Assembly: GCA_023313575.1 (NCBI GenBank)
Contig: JAJTTP010000020.1
Location: 620,001 to 684,000 of the forward strand
Direction: 5' to 3'
Length of the DNA stretch: 64,000 nucleotides
DNA from: Eutypella sp. D-1
Lineage: Eukaryota; Ascomycota; Sordariomycetes; Xylariales; Diatrypaceae
The position numbers were made by a program, and so were the translations under genes. The stretch's first letter is position 1, and each line of letters opens with the position of its first letter. The notes beneath the pieces are model-generated. The model had not been told where the DNA came from. It saw nothing but the letters and a program-made list of their open reading frames with translations, and did not search any database. Below, piece by piece: positions 33,949 through 47,754 of this stretch.

Positions 33949-36900
33949 ATGGCAACAATTCGTAGTCTCGATCATACCAAGTATGTTTTTTTCTTCTTTT
34001 CCTTTTCTTTTCTTCTAGATGGCCTGCCTCCTGTTAGAGTGGCTTCATATATCTCATCCCCGGACGCTTGCTCTGTTGTATAACTCCCCTCCTTCCTAAC
34101 CTGACCCACGCGCGCCGCAGATCCGAAGCCGAGCTTGCCATCAACATCAAGAAGGCCACCAACACCGACGAGACTGCCCCCAAGCGAAAACATGTTCGAA
34201 GCTGCATCGTCTATACATGGGACCACAAGTCCTCCCAGTCCTTCTGGGCAGGCATGAAGGTTCAACCCATCCTCGCCGACGAGGTTCAGACCTTCAAGGC
34301 CCTCATCACCATCCACAAGGTCTTGCAGGAAGGGCACCCTCAAACTCTCAGAGAAGCCATGGCCAACCGTGGATGGATCGATAGCCTGAATCGCGGTATG
34401 GCCGGAGAAGGCATGAGAGGATATGGGCCCCTGATCCGGGAATATGTCTACTTCCTGTTAGCAAAGCTGTCCTTCCACCACCAGCATCCCGAGTTCAACG
34501 GCACCTTCGAGTACGAGGAATATGTGAGCCTGAAGGCCATAAACGACCCCAACGAGGGTTACGAGACCATCACCGACCTCATGGCCCTTCAGGACAAGAT
34601 TGAGCAGTTCCAGAAGTTGATCTTCTCCCACTTCCGGCACGTCGGCAACAATGAATGTAGAATCTCTTCCCTGGTTCCTCTCGTACATGAGAGTTATGGC
34701 ATTTACAAGTTCATCACTAGCATGCTGCGCGCCATGCATTCCAGTAAGTCGACTAGTCTATGGGTTTCTGTCTATATGCTACTATCCAAAAAAGTCCTAC
34801 TGACTGTATGCGCGCCTTCGCGAAACAGCAACTGGCGACAACGAGGCCTTGGAACCACTCAGGCAACGTTACGATGCGCAGCATTACCGATTAATTAAAT
34901 TCTACTACGAGTGTTCGAACTTGCGATATCTAACGAGTCTGATCACCATTCCGAAACTGCCGCAGGATCCGCCGAATTTACTGGCCGAGGACGAGAATGC
35001 CCCCGCTCTTCCCGCTCGCCCTAAGCAGGAGATCGAACGCCAGCCCACCCCAGTTCCGCAGCCCAAGTCCGAAGAGCCCGACCAGATGAACGAGTTCTGG
35101 CAAAGTGAAATTGATAGGCAGAACAAGGAATACGAAGATCAGCAACGGGTGCTTCAGGAGCGTCAGCAGCAGGCACTGCTGGCTCAACAGCAAGCCCAAC
35201 TACAGGCCCAGCGCGATTTCGAGGAGCAGCAACGGCAGCTGGCGGAGCAGCAGCGCAGGGAACACGAGGCGCTTCTGGCCCAGCAGGCACAGTGGCAAAC
35301 TCAAGGAAGATTGGCAGAGCTGGAGCAGGAGAACCTGAATGCTAGAGCGCAGTATCAGCAAGACCAGCTCATGCTACAACAGTACGACCAACGAGTTAAG
35401 GCTCTCGAGGGTGAACTGGCTCAGATTCAGGGCAGCTACGGTCAGCAAATCACTAGCAAGGATGACCAGATCCGATCTCTCCAAGAGCAAGTCAACACAT
35501 GGCGCACGAAATACGAGTCGCTTGCCAAACTCTATTCCCAACTCAGGCACGAGCATCTTGATCTCCTGCAGAAGTTCAAGTCGGTCCAACTCAAGGCCGC
35601 CTCGGCACAGGAAGCGATCGAGAGGCGCGAGAAGCTGGAACGGGAGATCAAGACGAAGAATCTGGAACTGGCCGACATGATCCGCGAGCGGGACCGCGCC
35701 CTCCACGACAAGGACCGGCTGTCCGGCAGCAATAAGGACGAGGTCGAGAGGCTCAAGCGCGAACTTCGCATGGCGCAGGACAAGGCCGACAACCTCGAAC
35801 GCAGCAAAGGAAACGAGTTGTCTACTATGCTTTCCAAGTACAACCGCGAAATGGCCGACCTCGAAGAGGCCCTGCGCACCAAGTCGCGCGCGCTCGAGGA
35901 GGCCCAGGCCAAGGTCCGGGACGGCAGCTCGGACCTCGAACAGCTGCTTCGTGATAAGGAGGAGGAGCTCGAGGTCTACAAAGCGGGCATGGACCAGACC
36001 TTGATCGAGCTGAACGAGCTGAAGCTGAACCAGGGCGACACGGACCAGGCCCTCGACGGCCAGATAGATGCCCTGATCATGGCCAATCTGGACAAGATCA
36101 ACGACATCATCGACTCGGTCCTCCAGGCCGGTGTTTCTCGGGTGGACGATGCGCTGTACGAGCTCGACTCGACGATGCAGGCTGGTAACCAAAATGCGTC
36201 ACCCACCTACGTCCTGTCACAGGTAGAGAAGGCCTCGGCGAGCGCCATGGAATTCGCCACAGCCTTCAACAATTTTATCGCCGACGGGCCCAACGCCACG
36301 CATGCCGACGTCATCAAGGCCGTCAACGTCTTCTCGGGAGCGATAGCGGATGTGTGCAGTAACTCGAAGGGTCTGCTGCGCCTCGCTTCGGACGACAAGA
36401 AGGGCGACCAGCTCATGAACGGGGCGCGCACGGCAGCGCAGTCGACCGTGAAGTTCTTCCGCGGCCTCCTGAGCTTCCGGCTAGAGGGCATGGACCCGAT
36501 CCAGAAGACGGACGTGGTGATCAACAGCAATAACGACGTGCAGATGAACCTGCAGAAGTTCAACAAGTTCATCGAGACATTCGCGCCGGGCTTCGGGCGG
36601 CTAACGAACAACAAGGGCGACCTGGGCGACCTCGTGGACTCGGAGCTCAGCAAGGCGGCGGACGCGATCGCCGCCGCGGCGGCGCGGCTGTCGAAGCTCA
36701 AGAACAAGCCGCGCGACGCGTACTCAACGTACGAGCTCAAGGTGTCGGACTCGATCCTGGATGCGGCGATGGCGATCACGAGCGCGATCGCGCAGCTGAT
36801 CAAGGCGGCGTCGACGACGCAGCAGGAGATCGTGCAGGCGGGGCGGGGCTCGTCGTCGAGGCAGGCGTTCTACAAGAAGAACAACCGGTGGACGGAAGGG

Positions 36901-37460
36901 CTGATCAGCGCGGCGAAGGCGGTGGCGTCATCGACCAACACGCTGATCGAGACGGCGGACGGCGTGCTCTCGAACCGCAACAGCCCCGAGCAGCTCATCG
37001 TCGCCTCCAACGACGTCGCCGCCTCCACCGCCCAGCTCGTCGCCGCCTCCCGCGTCAAGGCCGGCTTCATGAGCAAGTCCCAGGAGGGCCTCGAGACTGC
37101 TTCTAAGGCTGTCGGCGCCGCTTGCCGCGCCCTCGTCCGCCAGGTCCAGTCCCTCATCAAGGACCGCAACCAGCAGCAGGACGAAGACGTCGATTACTCC
37201 AAGCTCGGCGCGCACGAGTTCAAGGTCCGCGAGATGGAGCAGCAGGTGAGTTCCCCCCCCCCCTTCTCCTTTTCTCTTCTTTTCTTTCCGTCTTTACTAC
37301 AACCGAGGCTGGTTGGTATTACGGCTATAGTAGTAGTGATGATGAGGCTAACCACTTTCGTTAACAATCTTAGGTCGAGATCCTGCAGCTGGAGAACAAC
37401 CTCGCCGCCGCGCGACACCGGCTGGGCGAGATGCGGAAGATCTCCTACCAGGAGGAATAA
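33949..37460 (+). CDS. SLA2: Endocytic adaptor Sla2/End4 (HIP1R-like)
   Basis: Four exons, 33949-33980, 34121-34743, 34829-37245 and 37374-37460, all GT-AG and in frame, giving 1052 residues. The N-terminal ANTH domain (about 1-260, MATIRSLDHTKSEAELAINI) binds PI(4,5)P2 membranes in the family. A proline-rich linker is followed by a Gln-rich coiled coil (about 313-645). The C-terminal talin-like I/LWEQ (THATCH) actin-binding domain fills about 810-1045 (RWTEGLISAAKAVASSTNTL within it). The last 28 residues come from exon 4, which completes the terminal helix. Sla2 couples clathrin coats to actin at the cell cortex; in hyphae this forms the subapical endocytic collar. Intron 3 begins with a poly-C tract after the donor. 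Confidence 0.96.
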
Positions 37461-39992
37461 AGAAGGTTGTGGGCGATGAGAAGAATGAGCTTTAATCCTG
37501 GGCAAGGGGGGAGGTGGCGATCGTGGCTACGTTAACGCGCAACCCGACTCGATCCGGGTGTTGCGCGGTGAGGGGAGTTAGTTATTAACAGCCTGCCTAG
37601 CCTAACCTCGGTCGCATACCACTCTTATTTATATACCGAAGTATACACGCACAACAAAACCAAATCAAACAAACCGTCTGTGTAGGCGTAGGCTGGGCGA
37701 GAGAAAAAGGAGACGAAGCTGGCTCGCCCGTGAGACGCAACGCCCGGGTATACATACAAACTGAGCGAGGGCGCAGGTATGGAGATAGTTAAGGAAAGAA
37801 GAAAGGAGAGGGGAGGGAGGGGTAAGGAGAGAGGCTAGAAGCCAACTCCTGAGCTCCGGGGAGGGGGCAGGGGGCGCTCAGCACCATGTTGTCTGAATTC
37901 GATTTATCCCAGTTATACCGCGTACCCGTCCGTATTGCAGTAAAGTATAAGTAAGTAAGTAGTCCATTGGAGTAGATTGAACGCGCGCGTGGGGGTAGTA
38001 TGTCATGTATATGCAGAGACAAGAGAATAGGAGAGAATATTGCACGAATTTTGAAGAATGAAAGAGAGGTGCTGGTGAAAGGGGTAAGGGGAAGTAGATG
38101 TGGGAGGGGGGTGGAAGTGAGCCCGTAGCCTCGGATTTAACTTACCCTCTTACATAAGTAAACTAGAAAGAAGTAGATATCAAAGAAGAAACCGCACTGC
38201 ACTGATATATGTCTTACGCGTGGGGTTTTTCCCGAGTGCTTTTTTAATTGTGTGGGTGGAGAGTGGTTTATATATATATATAGTAGGTATAGTCTATGAG
38301 TGGAACTAACACAATCTATCTTTTTTTTTCTCTATTGCATCGTCGCCCATCCCTTTCTTTTCACGCACTCTCTCTCTCTGTTATGCTGAGTACGCTGTGT
38401 GCCATTCCTATATCCCCAATACTCTCTCTCTCTCTCTCTCTCCGCGCCAGAAATACGATAGGTCAGGGGTTATTTAGCTAAGTACGTATTGTATATTTAC
38501 GTGTGTGAGTGCGGACATTCATTTACCAGCCGGACAGGAAAGATAGACGAGGACACCGTTCTTCTTCATGAAGGGATACACCCACCCACCAAGTACTTGA
38601 GGATATGTTTATGTATGTAGGTAGGTAGGTCTTCATGAGAGGGATTCAAAAGGGGTTAGGGGGAGCAGGCTGGCAGGCAGTGCCGCAGTAACAGGCATCC
38701 ATCTCCCTCTCTCTCTCTCTTTTAAATAAGACTTTACTTTGGTTCTGGTCTCCTATGTATATTCGAAGTTCCTCAAGGGGGCAGTATCACCATTTCCATC
38801 TAACGACCTAACGACCCACCCCCGGGCTTCTCCCATCGTCTCGCCGTCCTGTCCTCATTCCCATATCCTCACTCTGCACTGCCGCCTCGCAGCCCCTTGC
38901 CCTTGAATATAGCCCGACACGAAGATAGGATATATATACGTCCCAATTATCAATAACCCCCCCCCCCCGCAGTACGAGTCCAGTTTTCTTTCTCGTAAAT
39001 AAGTGAATGAATGAAATGTATAGACGTGTAGACCAATCACAGGGGCACGGAGAAAGGGGAACCCAAGACTTTAGATATCCCTCTCTCGACCTCCTCGTGG
39101 CCTGGTCTGGTGTCGTAAGTCATGGACCTTTCGATAAAGTCAATATATATATAGACATAGACGAGAAAGAGGAAGTATTTTGGTTTTTAAAAACTGTTGT
39201 AGTTTCGTTACTGGTAAGGGCTGGCTTATATATATACGTACATATATGTATAAGAAGGAAGGGCAGGTGGGCAGGGCAGGTGGTGTTACAATCCTATATA
39301 TAAAGACGGGCAGATAAACAAGTTCAGACAGAAAGAAAGAGACATATACATAAAATATTAGATCGATTAGACTTTTCGACTCCTACTCATCGAGGCTGCC
39401 TTTATCATTTATCTAAAAAGCATTCTCTACCCCTATGTGCGACCTCCCCTGCTTCACACACTCACACACACACACTCTCTCTCTCTCACGTGTAGAAGTC
39501 CTGTATAGCCTGCTCCATATAAGCCCCGTATAGTTACTATAGTTACATCACCTGGGCAGTTAGCTAGGTAGGTAAGTCAACTGGTCCCGAATCGGGGGGA
39601 GGGGAACCGAAAAACCAGAAACCAAAAACCAAAAACGCCAAAAACAGCCAAAACACAGCATATTTCTACCCCTTATAAAATCATATCACGACAGCCATGA
39701 ACAAAAAACACCACACCACATTCACATATTTACATTTACACTCACATTCCCACAGCAAAAAAAGTAACACTAATCTTACTCATCATCGCGGGCGGATGGT
39801 CAAAAAAAAGAAAAGAAAGGGAAAAAGGGGCGGCGCGACTATTGTCTTTTACTTAATTGATCTCTTCTTCTTCTTTCTCTTTGATAAAACTCGACTTTTC
39901 CCCCTTTCGTCTCCTCCTTTATCCCCTCTCCTATCGTATCTTAATCTTCTCTTCCAACGTCCCCCTCCCCCCCTCCTCTCCCTCCCTTCGTC

Positions 39993-40050
39993 CTTTTTCT
40001 TTCTCTTCATTCTTGTCGTCGGACAAGACCAGAAAGAGAAAAAAAAAAGC
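39993..40050 (+). repeat. Imperfect pyrimidine/purine inverted repeat
   Basis: A pyrimidine arm at 39993-40017 ends CTTGTC, and a purine arm at 40022-40050 starts GACAAG. The tip pairs perfectly and the rest approximately. It could form a hairpin in RNA or a triplex in DNA. Confidence 0.55.
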
Positions 40051-40100
40051 CAGGAAGAAAAAGAGAAAGAGAAAAAGAAAAAAGAAGTGCCTGCTTCCCT

Positions 40101-40146
40101 CGTACGTACGTACGTTTTGTCTGTTCGTTCGTTCGTTCGTTCGTTC
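40101..40146 (+). repeat. Microsatellites (CGTA)3 and (GTTC)6
   Basis: CGTA units at 40101-40112 and six perfect GTTC units at 40123-40146. Confidence 0.9.
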
Positions 40147-40951
40147 GTGTAGCTGTAGCGCGCGCAGAAGGGGGGTGTTATTCCCCTCCCTATCTGTCCC
40201 TCTTTCTGTCCCATCCGCCTCCCTCTCTCCCTCTTCCATTACGCCAGAGACCAAACCATATCATATCATATATAATATATACACATACATATATATGCAT
40301 GTACACCAAGCCAAACCGAACCAAACCGAACCAGAACAAAAAAAGGGGAGGCCTGGCCTGCGCCGTATCCGAGAGGGGGCGGGGTATCTGCAAGTATCCT
40401 AACCTCGCCTTTTTTCATCTTTTCCAACCTTCAAAACGGAGACCCCCCGGATCCTGAGAGTATATAGAGGGGGGGTTGTCATGACACCCGGTAGGGGGGA
40501 CGTCTACTGGGACAATCCATCTCGTCTCAGAAGAAGATACAAAGCGGGTAAAGATGTGTACTGATCATCTTATTCGCAGGGTACTCTGCATCTGTTGCTG
40601 ATGTCCTTCCATGTGCTGAAGTAGTGGCGACTAGAAATATATCCATGCTGGGATGAGTTATGAAAGAAGAGAAACTGCTGCTCGGGCCGAAAACACATAC
40701 AGAGTAAGATGAAAGAAAAATCATGTATGTGTGCTGGGTATAATGAGAATAGAAAAAAGAAAAATGGGTATGTAGAAGTTAATAGCCTCCACACAGGACC
40801 AGTTATGACACGGGCTACAGCGACCAGTAATGTCGCAGACGAGGTTGCAAGTGCAAACCGTCGATGCCCAGTTTATGTAAACCTAGAAGGGTGGGCCTGT
40901 AGGACGAATGAGTCAACAACGCAAGTGCGCATCGTCAAACAGGCTGGTCAA

Positions 40952-43265
40952 CTATAAACCCGGATACGCCGACCCAGGTATCATGCCTCCCCCCGCGCCT
41001 CTGGCTGGGCTCGGGTTCCCACCACGGGTTGTCGGTAGCTGAAAGTCTGGGTTGCTATTAAGAACATTCACTTCGTTTCTAACCGGCCTCCGTGGCGGTG
41101 CTTGTTGGCCGAACCCTGGGCCCGGCGGGGGGTTCCAGCGAGGATTAACGCCTCGTTGCGAGACCGAGGTAAACCCTGACCGCTCGGATATCGCGGGACT
41201 CCTAGAGCCCGAGGCAGCGTGTATATCCTCGTAGGAGCCATGAGCATCCTGACCCAGGTTTAGCGTGGGCGGTGCTGGCTCCGCAAATCGTGGGTCTACA
41301 TCCTCGTAGTAGTCACCCGGCTCAGACGGGGCGCGTTGTGAGGGAGCCGCTGATCTGTTCCCCGGCAACTCCTGGTTGCGAGTTTGTATGTTCAGAGGCG
41401 CCGGGAGACCTGACGGATGCGGGACACCCGGCGACGACCGGCCAGGCCCTTGGTTCCATGCTTGTCTCGGCGGGGCGTATTGGCTACAACGTGTTAGCTA
41501 ATGTACAACGCCAGTCAGTGTCCAGAAAGACTTACTCGTCATTGCTATACCTGCTACCATCACTCATTACCTCGTGTCTTGGTGTCGCTGACGAAGTCCT
41601 TGCCTGCTGTAAAGCTAGCATCCCAGCCACGTCCGCATCACTGTCTCTCAGCTGGTTGAACTGGCCGAAATTTTGAGGGGGGTGCGAAGGGCTTCCCGTG
41701 CTAGCGTTCATTTCCACAGCCTGTCCGACTCGGTCGTCCCTTGGATCTTCCATGCCAGGTAGCGGCGGCGGCGACTCGGCTCTAGGTAGTTCGCTGACTC
41801 TATCGGGGTTATAGGCTTCGTAACCGCCCGCCCCCGCCGGGCCTGGCGAGACGCTGGGCATCGGCGGATTTAAATTCATGTCGTATGAACCGCCTGGCGG
41901 GGCGGGAGAAGCTTCCCGGCCCGGCGGGTAGTTTCCATATGCATCTGGCGGCGGGGGTCTGCGATCATACGGTCCACCTCCCGGGTAACCCGGAGGCGGC
42001 GGCCGTCCACCCCGCATTCCGTTTCCACCGTAACCACCACGAGGACCGTATCCGCCTCTGCCACCAGGCCCCGGTCCGTATCCTCCTCTTCCACCGGGAC
42101 CCGGACCATAAGCGCCTCTACCGGGAGGGCCGTAGCCGCCTCGCCCATTCGGTGGCGGGCCGTAACCAGGTCCATAACCACCCCTGCCGTAACCTCCTCG
42201 CCCCCGGTACCCGCCTGGCGGCCCACCACGTCCTCTCGAATTCATGCGCTCAGATGACGGCCCTCGTCGCATGGCATAACCATCTTGGGGCGGGCCAATA
42301 GGGTTGCCGTATGGATCCGTTCGCACTGGAGGGGTGGATCCAGACCTCTGGGGCCCGCTATAAGCAGTCTCGGCGGTACTCATATCGGGGGGTAAGTTGT
42401 TCGGCGATCTATCGGACGCGGACGTCAGGGGCATTCGCTCATCGCTACTGCGGTCGTCCTTCTTTTGCTCATATGTGGCAAAAGTAGGCAACTTATCTGT
42501 CGTAGTAGGGCCTCCATTGACCGAGGGTATGGTTGGCGAGAGGTTGGAATTTGCGGCGTTGGCGGCTTCCTGCTGAGCTTGCCGGGCGTAGTAGTTCTCC
42601 CCACTCATTTCAGCATTCTCGGCTATCCGCTTCTTCCTAGCTTTCCGGCTGACGAGGGTCCGGCGCATAGCGCATGAGACAATGAAGCTGATGAAGACGA
42701 GAATGGTAGCAGCCAAGACCAGATATGAACCCCAGGCCATGTGGGGCACGAAGAGTAAGACATCGATTAGAAATGAGAGAAGACATGTTAGAAAGGTGAT
42801 AATGCCAAAAATGAAAACTATTAGTAGATACCGAGAAGAATGTGAAGGGGCATGCACGTGGGCGACAATGGCCATGACCAACATGACCAAGGTCAAGAAG
42901 CAGGCGATGGGATGAACGATGAGAATCGTAGATAATGTCGTTCGAGTCGCATCCGGAAGGTCGAAAGTGGCGGACTGAGAAGGGGTAAAGAGATCCTCTG
43001 GGAGAGATGGTCAGTACGGATTGGAATTGAAATAGCTTCTTCAAAACGGCATATAGGGAGGGTAATCGGCGTTCTTACTAGTATTATATCCGATTTCGAT
43101 AGGACTACAGTCATCTCCCTTGCACCAACCGAAAACGCCAAAACTGACACCCTCATATGTGCCTAGCGGAATGGCTTTGATAATGGGGGTGGATATGACG
43201 GAGAGGAGCAGCAGGGCGAAAGCTGCGAAAAGCAGTACGGACAGCGGCGTAGCTGGTCGCAACAT
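40952..43265 (-). CDS. palI: pH-response regulator PalI/RIM9
   Basis: Three minus-strand exons: 43265-43079, 42997-41536 and 41483-40952, giving 726 residues. The N-terminus is a SUR7/PalI four-helix membrane domain: an uncleaved-looking first helix (about 8-30), an extracellular loop with FGVFGWCKGDDCSP, then three helices (about 85-170). The long cytoplasmic tail holds a conserved KLPTFATYEQKKD block (about 231-243), a Gly/Tyr/Arg/Pro repeat (318-393) and a Pro-rich end. In the Pal/Rim pathway PalI assists the PalH sensor at the plasma membrane under alkaline pH. The second donor lies in GAGTAAGT, where TAA is in frame: an unspliced message would end at 550 residues and lose the last 177 spliced residues. 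Confidence 0.92.
42006..42233 (-). repeat. Gly/Tyr/Pro-rich tandem repeat region in PalI
   Basis: Encodes residues 318-393, dominated by RGGYGPGPGG-like units, some near-identical at the DNA level. Probably disordered and prone to length change. Confidence 0.8.
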
Positions 43266-46200
43266 TTTGACGGCGACTAGCAGCGCGCCGCCGACTCAGA
43301 TGAGCCGCGACACTAGGAAATGGAGGTTGCTCAGAAATTTGGGACTCCCACTGGAAAATGAATCCTGGGCTCGTCTCCTTTGCAGATATCAAAGGTAGAG
43401 ACGTAACGGAAGTGGATGGCGGGACCGAAGCGATATCGATATCGAACGTGGCGACATGTAGAAACGGTGCGGACACAAGCTTAATACAAATCTAGTGATG
43501 TCGATGTTTCAATTCGGGTCGGGACTTCCAGAGCAAAGTCGAGTAGAGTAATAACCAGATGGTGTTTGCGTGTTTGCGTATAGACGTGTCGTCGGGTTTT
43601 CGGTTTGTCGGTTTGTCGCCGTGCCTGCGCGTCTGCGTGTGTATATGTCCGGCTTTTCCCTTTTCCCTTTTCCCCCTTCTTCTTCTTCCCACTCTCTTCC
43701 ACTGTTCCACTCTTCACTACCAGGTGAACCAAAGTCGAATCAAAAAGAGATCCTCTCGAGTCGCACAAAAAAAAAAGAGGGTATTAACTAATAATTAACT
43801 GAGACCGAAACTGATCCAGAACCTGAAGCCATCCAAAGACTCGTCCTGGCTTAATCGTCGAGTCGACCTGTCGCCGAGAGCGGATGATTACCAAAAAGGG
43901 GGGGCGGAAAGAAGAAAAAATAAAAATAAAAGAGATTGAAAAAGAGTGACTAGGTTGAGGGCGCTGGAATCAACAGCGACGGCAATTGCACTCTCTCTAT
44001 CTTTTCTCTCGTACTGTCTCTCTTTCTCTCCCACTTCGGAATGGCTACGCCGGAATCCTCTCGCTACCTTAGGGCCCGGGTAGGTACGGTGAATTCTACG
44101 TTCCAGTGTTAGTTGGAAAGGTTTACTTGGAAGGTCAGTTGGAGTTGGATAGCCGTGTCTAAAACGGGGAGAAAATAGATTGTAGGGTAGGGGTGATGGA
44201 TGGGGTTGAGAATAGAAAGGATCGAGGGCGCGATTGCGTGAGAGTGGGCTAGAGTGGGCAGTGGGCAGTGGGTAGGTGGTAGGAGAGGAGTTAAGGAAGT
44301 GGGCAGAGTGGAGGAGAACAGTAGGTAGGTAGTTAGTATGTAGTGTAGAGGACGAAGTTGTTAGCCTCTAGGGCTAGTAGCTAGCTCTAGTATTCCGCAC
44401 CTAGGCAGGCCTACATACAACGGATATACATAGTACCTAGGTAGGAACTACCCGTGGTCCTCGAGAGTCAAGGCAATGGAACCTTGGAACGAAAATACCT
44501 ATTAGGGTAGGATTGCGATTTCCTGAAGAAGAGTGTGACTTTGGTAAGGCGGGCAGGTACACCCACCTACCTTGGTAGGGTAAATACACACACATATACG
44601 TACGTACATTTGATACCGAGAGAGGTAGCACAGAGTGTGATACAAAAGGCAATACTGGAATACAATGAGTATACACAGGCCGGTGGTTGATAGGTTGGCA
44701 TGAGTGAATACCTACTGCCTGCCCTACATAGTATGTACCTCAGAATGGGAAAGTTGTGGTCGGTTGTAGTCGGTTATGTGTGGTAGCAGTGGTGGTATCT
44801 ATGGGTTAGGGAGGAGAAGTATGTAAAGTAGGTAGTTAATAACAGAGCGAACGGGAAGGGCAAGAGCCAATTTGGCAATTCAAGCAATTTTAGGGGCGCG
44901 TCCAAGAATTGAGTTTATTGGCGTTTGGGGTCCGGGGAGCTGGACAGGGGTTGAGGGGAAAGTCAGATGTCCAGGGTACTACTACTTTATCGCATTTCAC
45001 GGTTAGCGCAGGTACCTAAACCTACCTAACGTACGTGCCTATCAGTCTTTTTAGTCCAGGCACCTGACGTTCCCGAGGTCATGCTCGAATGCTCTCCGTA
45101 AGTAGCAACTCAACAACTCAATGATATCTTTCTCGGGAGTTCTTATTCATAGCTCCATGTCCAAAATCTAGCCGGGTCGCAACAATCCAATGTCATCATT
45201 CGGAGGAAATTCACGCAGAATCCTGATCTTGGGGGAACCCACATAAAGCATCGCAATCTCTCTCTGTTACTTAAGTACTTTATGTATAAACGGGCCCGGG
45301 CCAGACAGGGCTCGACCGGGCGGGTGTAAAGTGACCGGAAAGGCCATAACCTCCAGTAACAGTTAGCTGATCCGATGCAACTAATGCAACGCTAATGCTT
45401 ATCTTCGTTCCTTATTTTGGAGGGGCTCGTCTGCTAGCTAAATTGGTGTATCCATTGGAACCTTGAAGTTGCAGTTGCTGTAGTTTGTATGCAAATATCC
45501 ATATCTATACGAACGATTTCGTATATCCATGGATCTTGCTTTCGTACCAGGTATGTTACTCGATGGAATGCTGCTGCTGCTGCAGCAAATGCGGGCAGAA
45601 CACACGTTACACACCGCACCCGCACGCGATAGGTACATAACCGTCTTACAATAGATCTGACATGCATATAAATACTTCCAAGGTTTCAATTCAAGGTATA
45701 AATGACGACACCCTCTAGATTGGAAGTCTAGATCCTTCTTAACCTGCTCTATGGCTCCTCCTGCCCGCCGGCCGACGGACTTACGCACCATGGTATGGAT
45801 ACAAAGTATACATGGACAGTAGACGGTGGTAGTATTTCGATGAGCAGGAAACAGATTGCCAGAACTACCTAACCATGATCTGCAGACACAAACTGCACAT
45901 CCCAGATGTTCTACGGGTCATAAACAGCGCTCATACATTACGGGCACATTACGTACGTGCCTGTTTGGGTAACACAAGAAACCCCAAACCTCTCCCGCCT
46001 GCATTATGTAGGGGCGGGAGTGGGACACCTTGCCTAGGTGGGAGAATCAAGACTTATTTTTTTTTTCATGCGCTTACAAGACGAAGTCTCTCACTCTTCT
46101 ACGCGCTTCAGGTTGGCTGCGTTGCTGCGGTCCACGCACTGCATACGTATATATACCACGCGTCGTCTCCTATAGCGACGTAGTTGATCACCACTTACAC

Positions 46201-47754
46201 CTTATCCACCAAGCCCACGCATATATCTCCACACACGAGGCACGAGCACAAGATTCGGCGCCTCACTTCGCGGCCTTGAAACGGGACTCTCTATCTGTGA
46301 CCCGATCCGTTCTGCTTTGACCATCATTCTTCCGGGGCCGTCGCACCGACGTCAACCATTATTGGGGCGGCAATGGGGGCGGCATCTAGGTCCAGCTTTT
46401 CCCGTCTTCTTCATAGAAATCTCGAAATCAATCATGAGCCTCCCCGGCTTATCTAAAGTAAAAGTGGAGTACCTAAGGTAGGCATGTAGGCAACTACTTT
46501 AAAATCCATGTAGGTGCCGGGAAATGACAACCCCCCAGCTAGCCGTTGAAGATGAATTATTAGCATTTATATATCCAAAACAGACCACGTACTATGGCTG
46601 GTTGTACATAATGGCTATAGTGGCGCCTGATCAGACGCCGGGCCAGAGCCGGCCCTCCCTGCGCAACTGACTGCGCGCGCGACCACGCCCGCCGGGGGGT
46701 TGAGGTTCGGCTCTGAAACTGCCGCCGCAGGTTTTGTGCAGATCATGTTTGACCCGGTATTATTGTCACTTTTTGGCTGCAGGTGAGCTTAAGGTGAGCG
46801 AAGTTGGCGAGCCAGCGGACACGCACCTGGTCTGGTGAAAATAATGTGATTGCCAATTTGCCTGTCACCAGACTGTTAAATATATATGGTTGCTGCATTC
46901 CATTTACACCTGCATAGAGAATTTATCCCTTTCTTTTTTTCCCCCCAAGTTCACATTCGCTGGGAGCGGCCGGGGGGCTTACCAGCTGTAACTGTACATA
47001 GTAAGAGCTATGACGAAATGCTCCGCTTAGGTATTCAACAAAAATACAATTTGGAACATGCCAATCCTTACACCCTTTGGGCTGGTTACCACCTTTATAG
47101 ATAATGGAAGAACAACAAGTAGAAAATAAATCTTGCTGAAACAAATTGACCTCAATGTCCTGATAAACAACAGTTCTGACAGTGGAAGTCTTTTCTGAGA
47201 GTTCGTTAATTGTTGTAATTACGGGCTGTCGCTTGTCAGCATTACTCCACACATACCTAAAGTACATATACGTGATATGCTTATTAGGTACCTAGTAAGT
47301 GGAGATGTCGCAGTCGGCCTTGATGGACGGGCGAAAGCAAAGAAAAAGCCGACGACTCGGGGCCGCCGGTGATAAGATAAAAATATTCGTACATGCACAC
47401 CTAAGTATACATGTATCGGTACCTACGTAATAAAAACCGTATCAGCGTCATCACCATATCCTGACTTCGACGTTCTTTGTCAAGCCCCTCCAGTCTTTCC
47501 CCCTTACTCATACCTGGACCTCTTAATGAGAGGGCATACTACGAGTGAACGACTGCTTAAAAGCTACACCAAGAATTTTCGATTAGAAGAGCAAAAATAC
47601 GCCGCATAGACTTCCGCTACATTATGTAGAAGATCCGTTATCCACCTTCTTTACAACCCCTCCCCTCACCTCGCCAACCCGGGCAGCCCGGGCAAACGAA
47701 CAGGAGCAGTATCCGCAGTAGGCAGCCGAATCGGTCCGAGAATCATACCCCGCT
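43266..47754. other. Divergent intergenic region PalI/ABC1 kinase-like
   Basis: About 4.5 kb without a gene I can support. The left side should hold the PalI promoter and leader, with a pyrimidine-rich tract near 43.65-43.7 kb. A perfect TACCTAGGTA lies at 44434-44443. A 114-codon minus frame (46923-47267) shows no recognisable domain. Confidence 0.55.
44434..44443 (+). repeat. Perfect palindrome TACCTAGGTA
   Basis: Third exact copy of the 10-mer, about 1.2 kb upstream of PalI. Confidence 0.7.

Larger units (their letters stand above)
37461..40951. other. Convergent spacer SLA2/PalI
   Basis: A 3.5-kb spacer between convergent genes, with no recognised gene. It includes (CT)10 at 38422-38441, a 12-base poly-C run at 38957-38968 and a nearly pure pyrimidine stretch (about 39846-40016) that switches to purines (40021-40087). 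The short Arg/Lys/Phe-rich open frames come from these tracts. Confidence 0.6.

Noticed and set aside
46923..47267. 114-codon minus frame upstream of the ABC1 kinase-like gene
   Set aside because: No domain or plausible splice context; ends in a low-complexity Lys/Gly tail.
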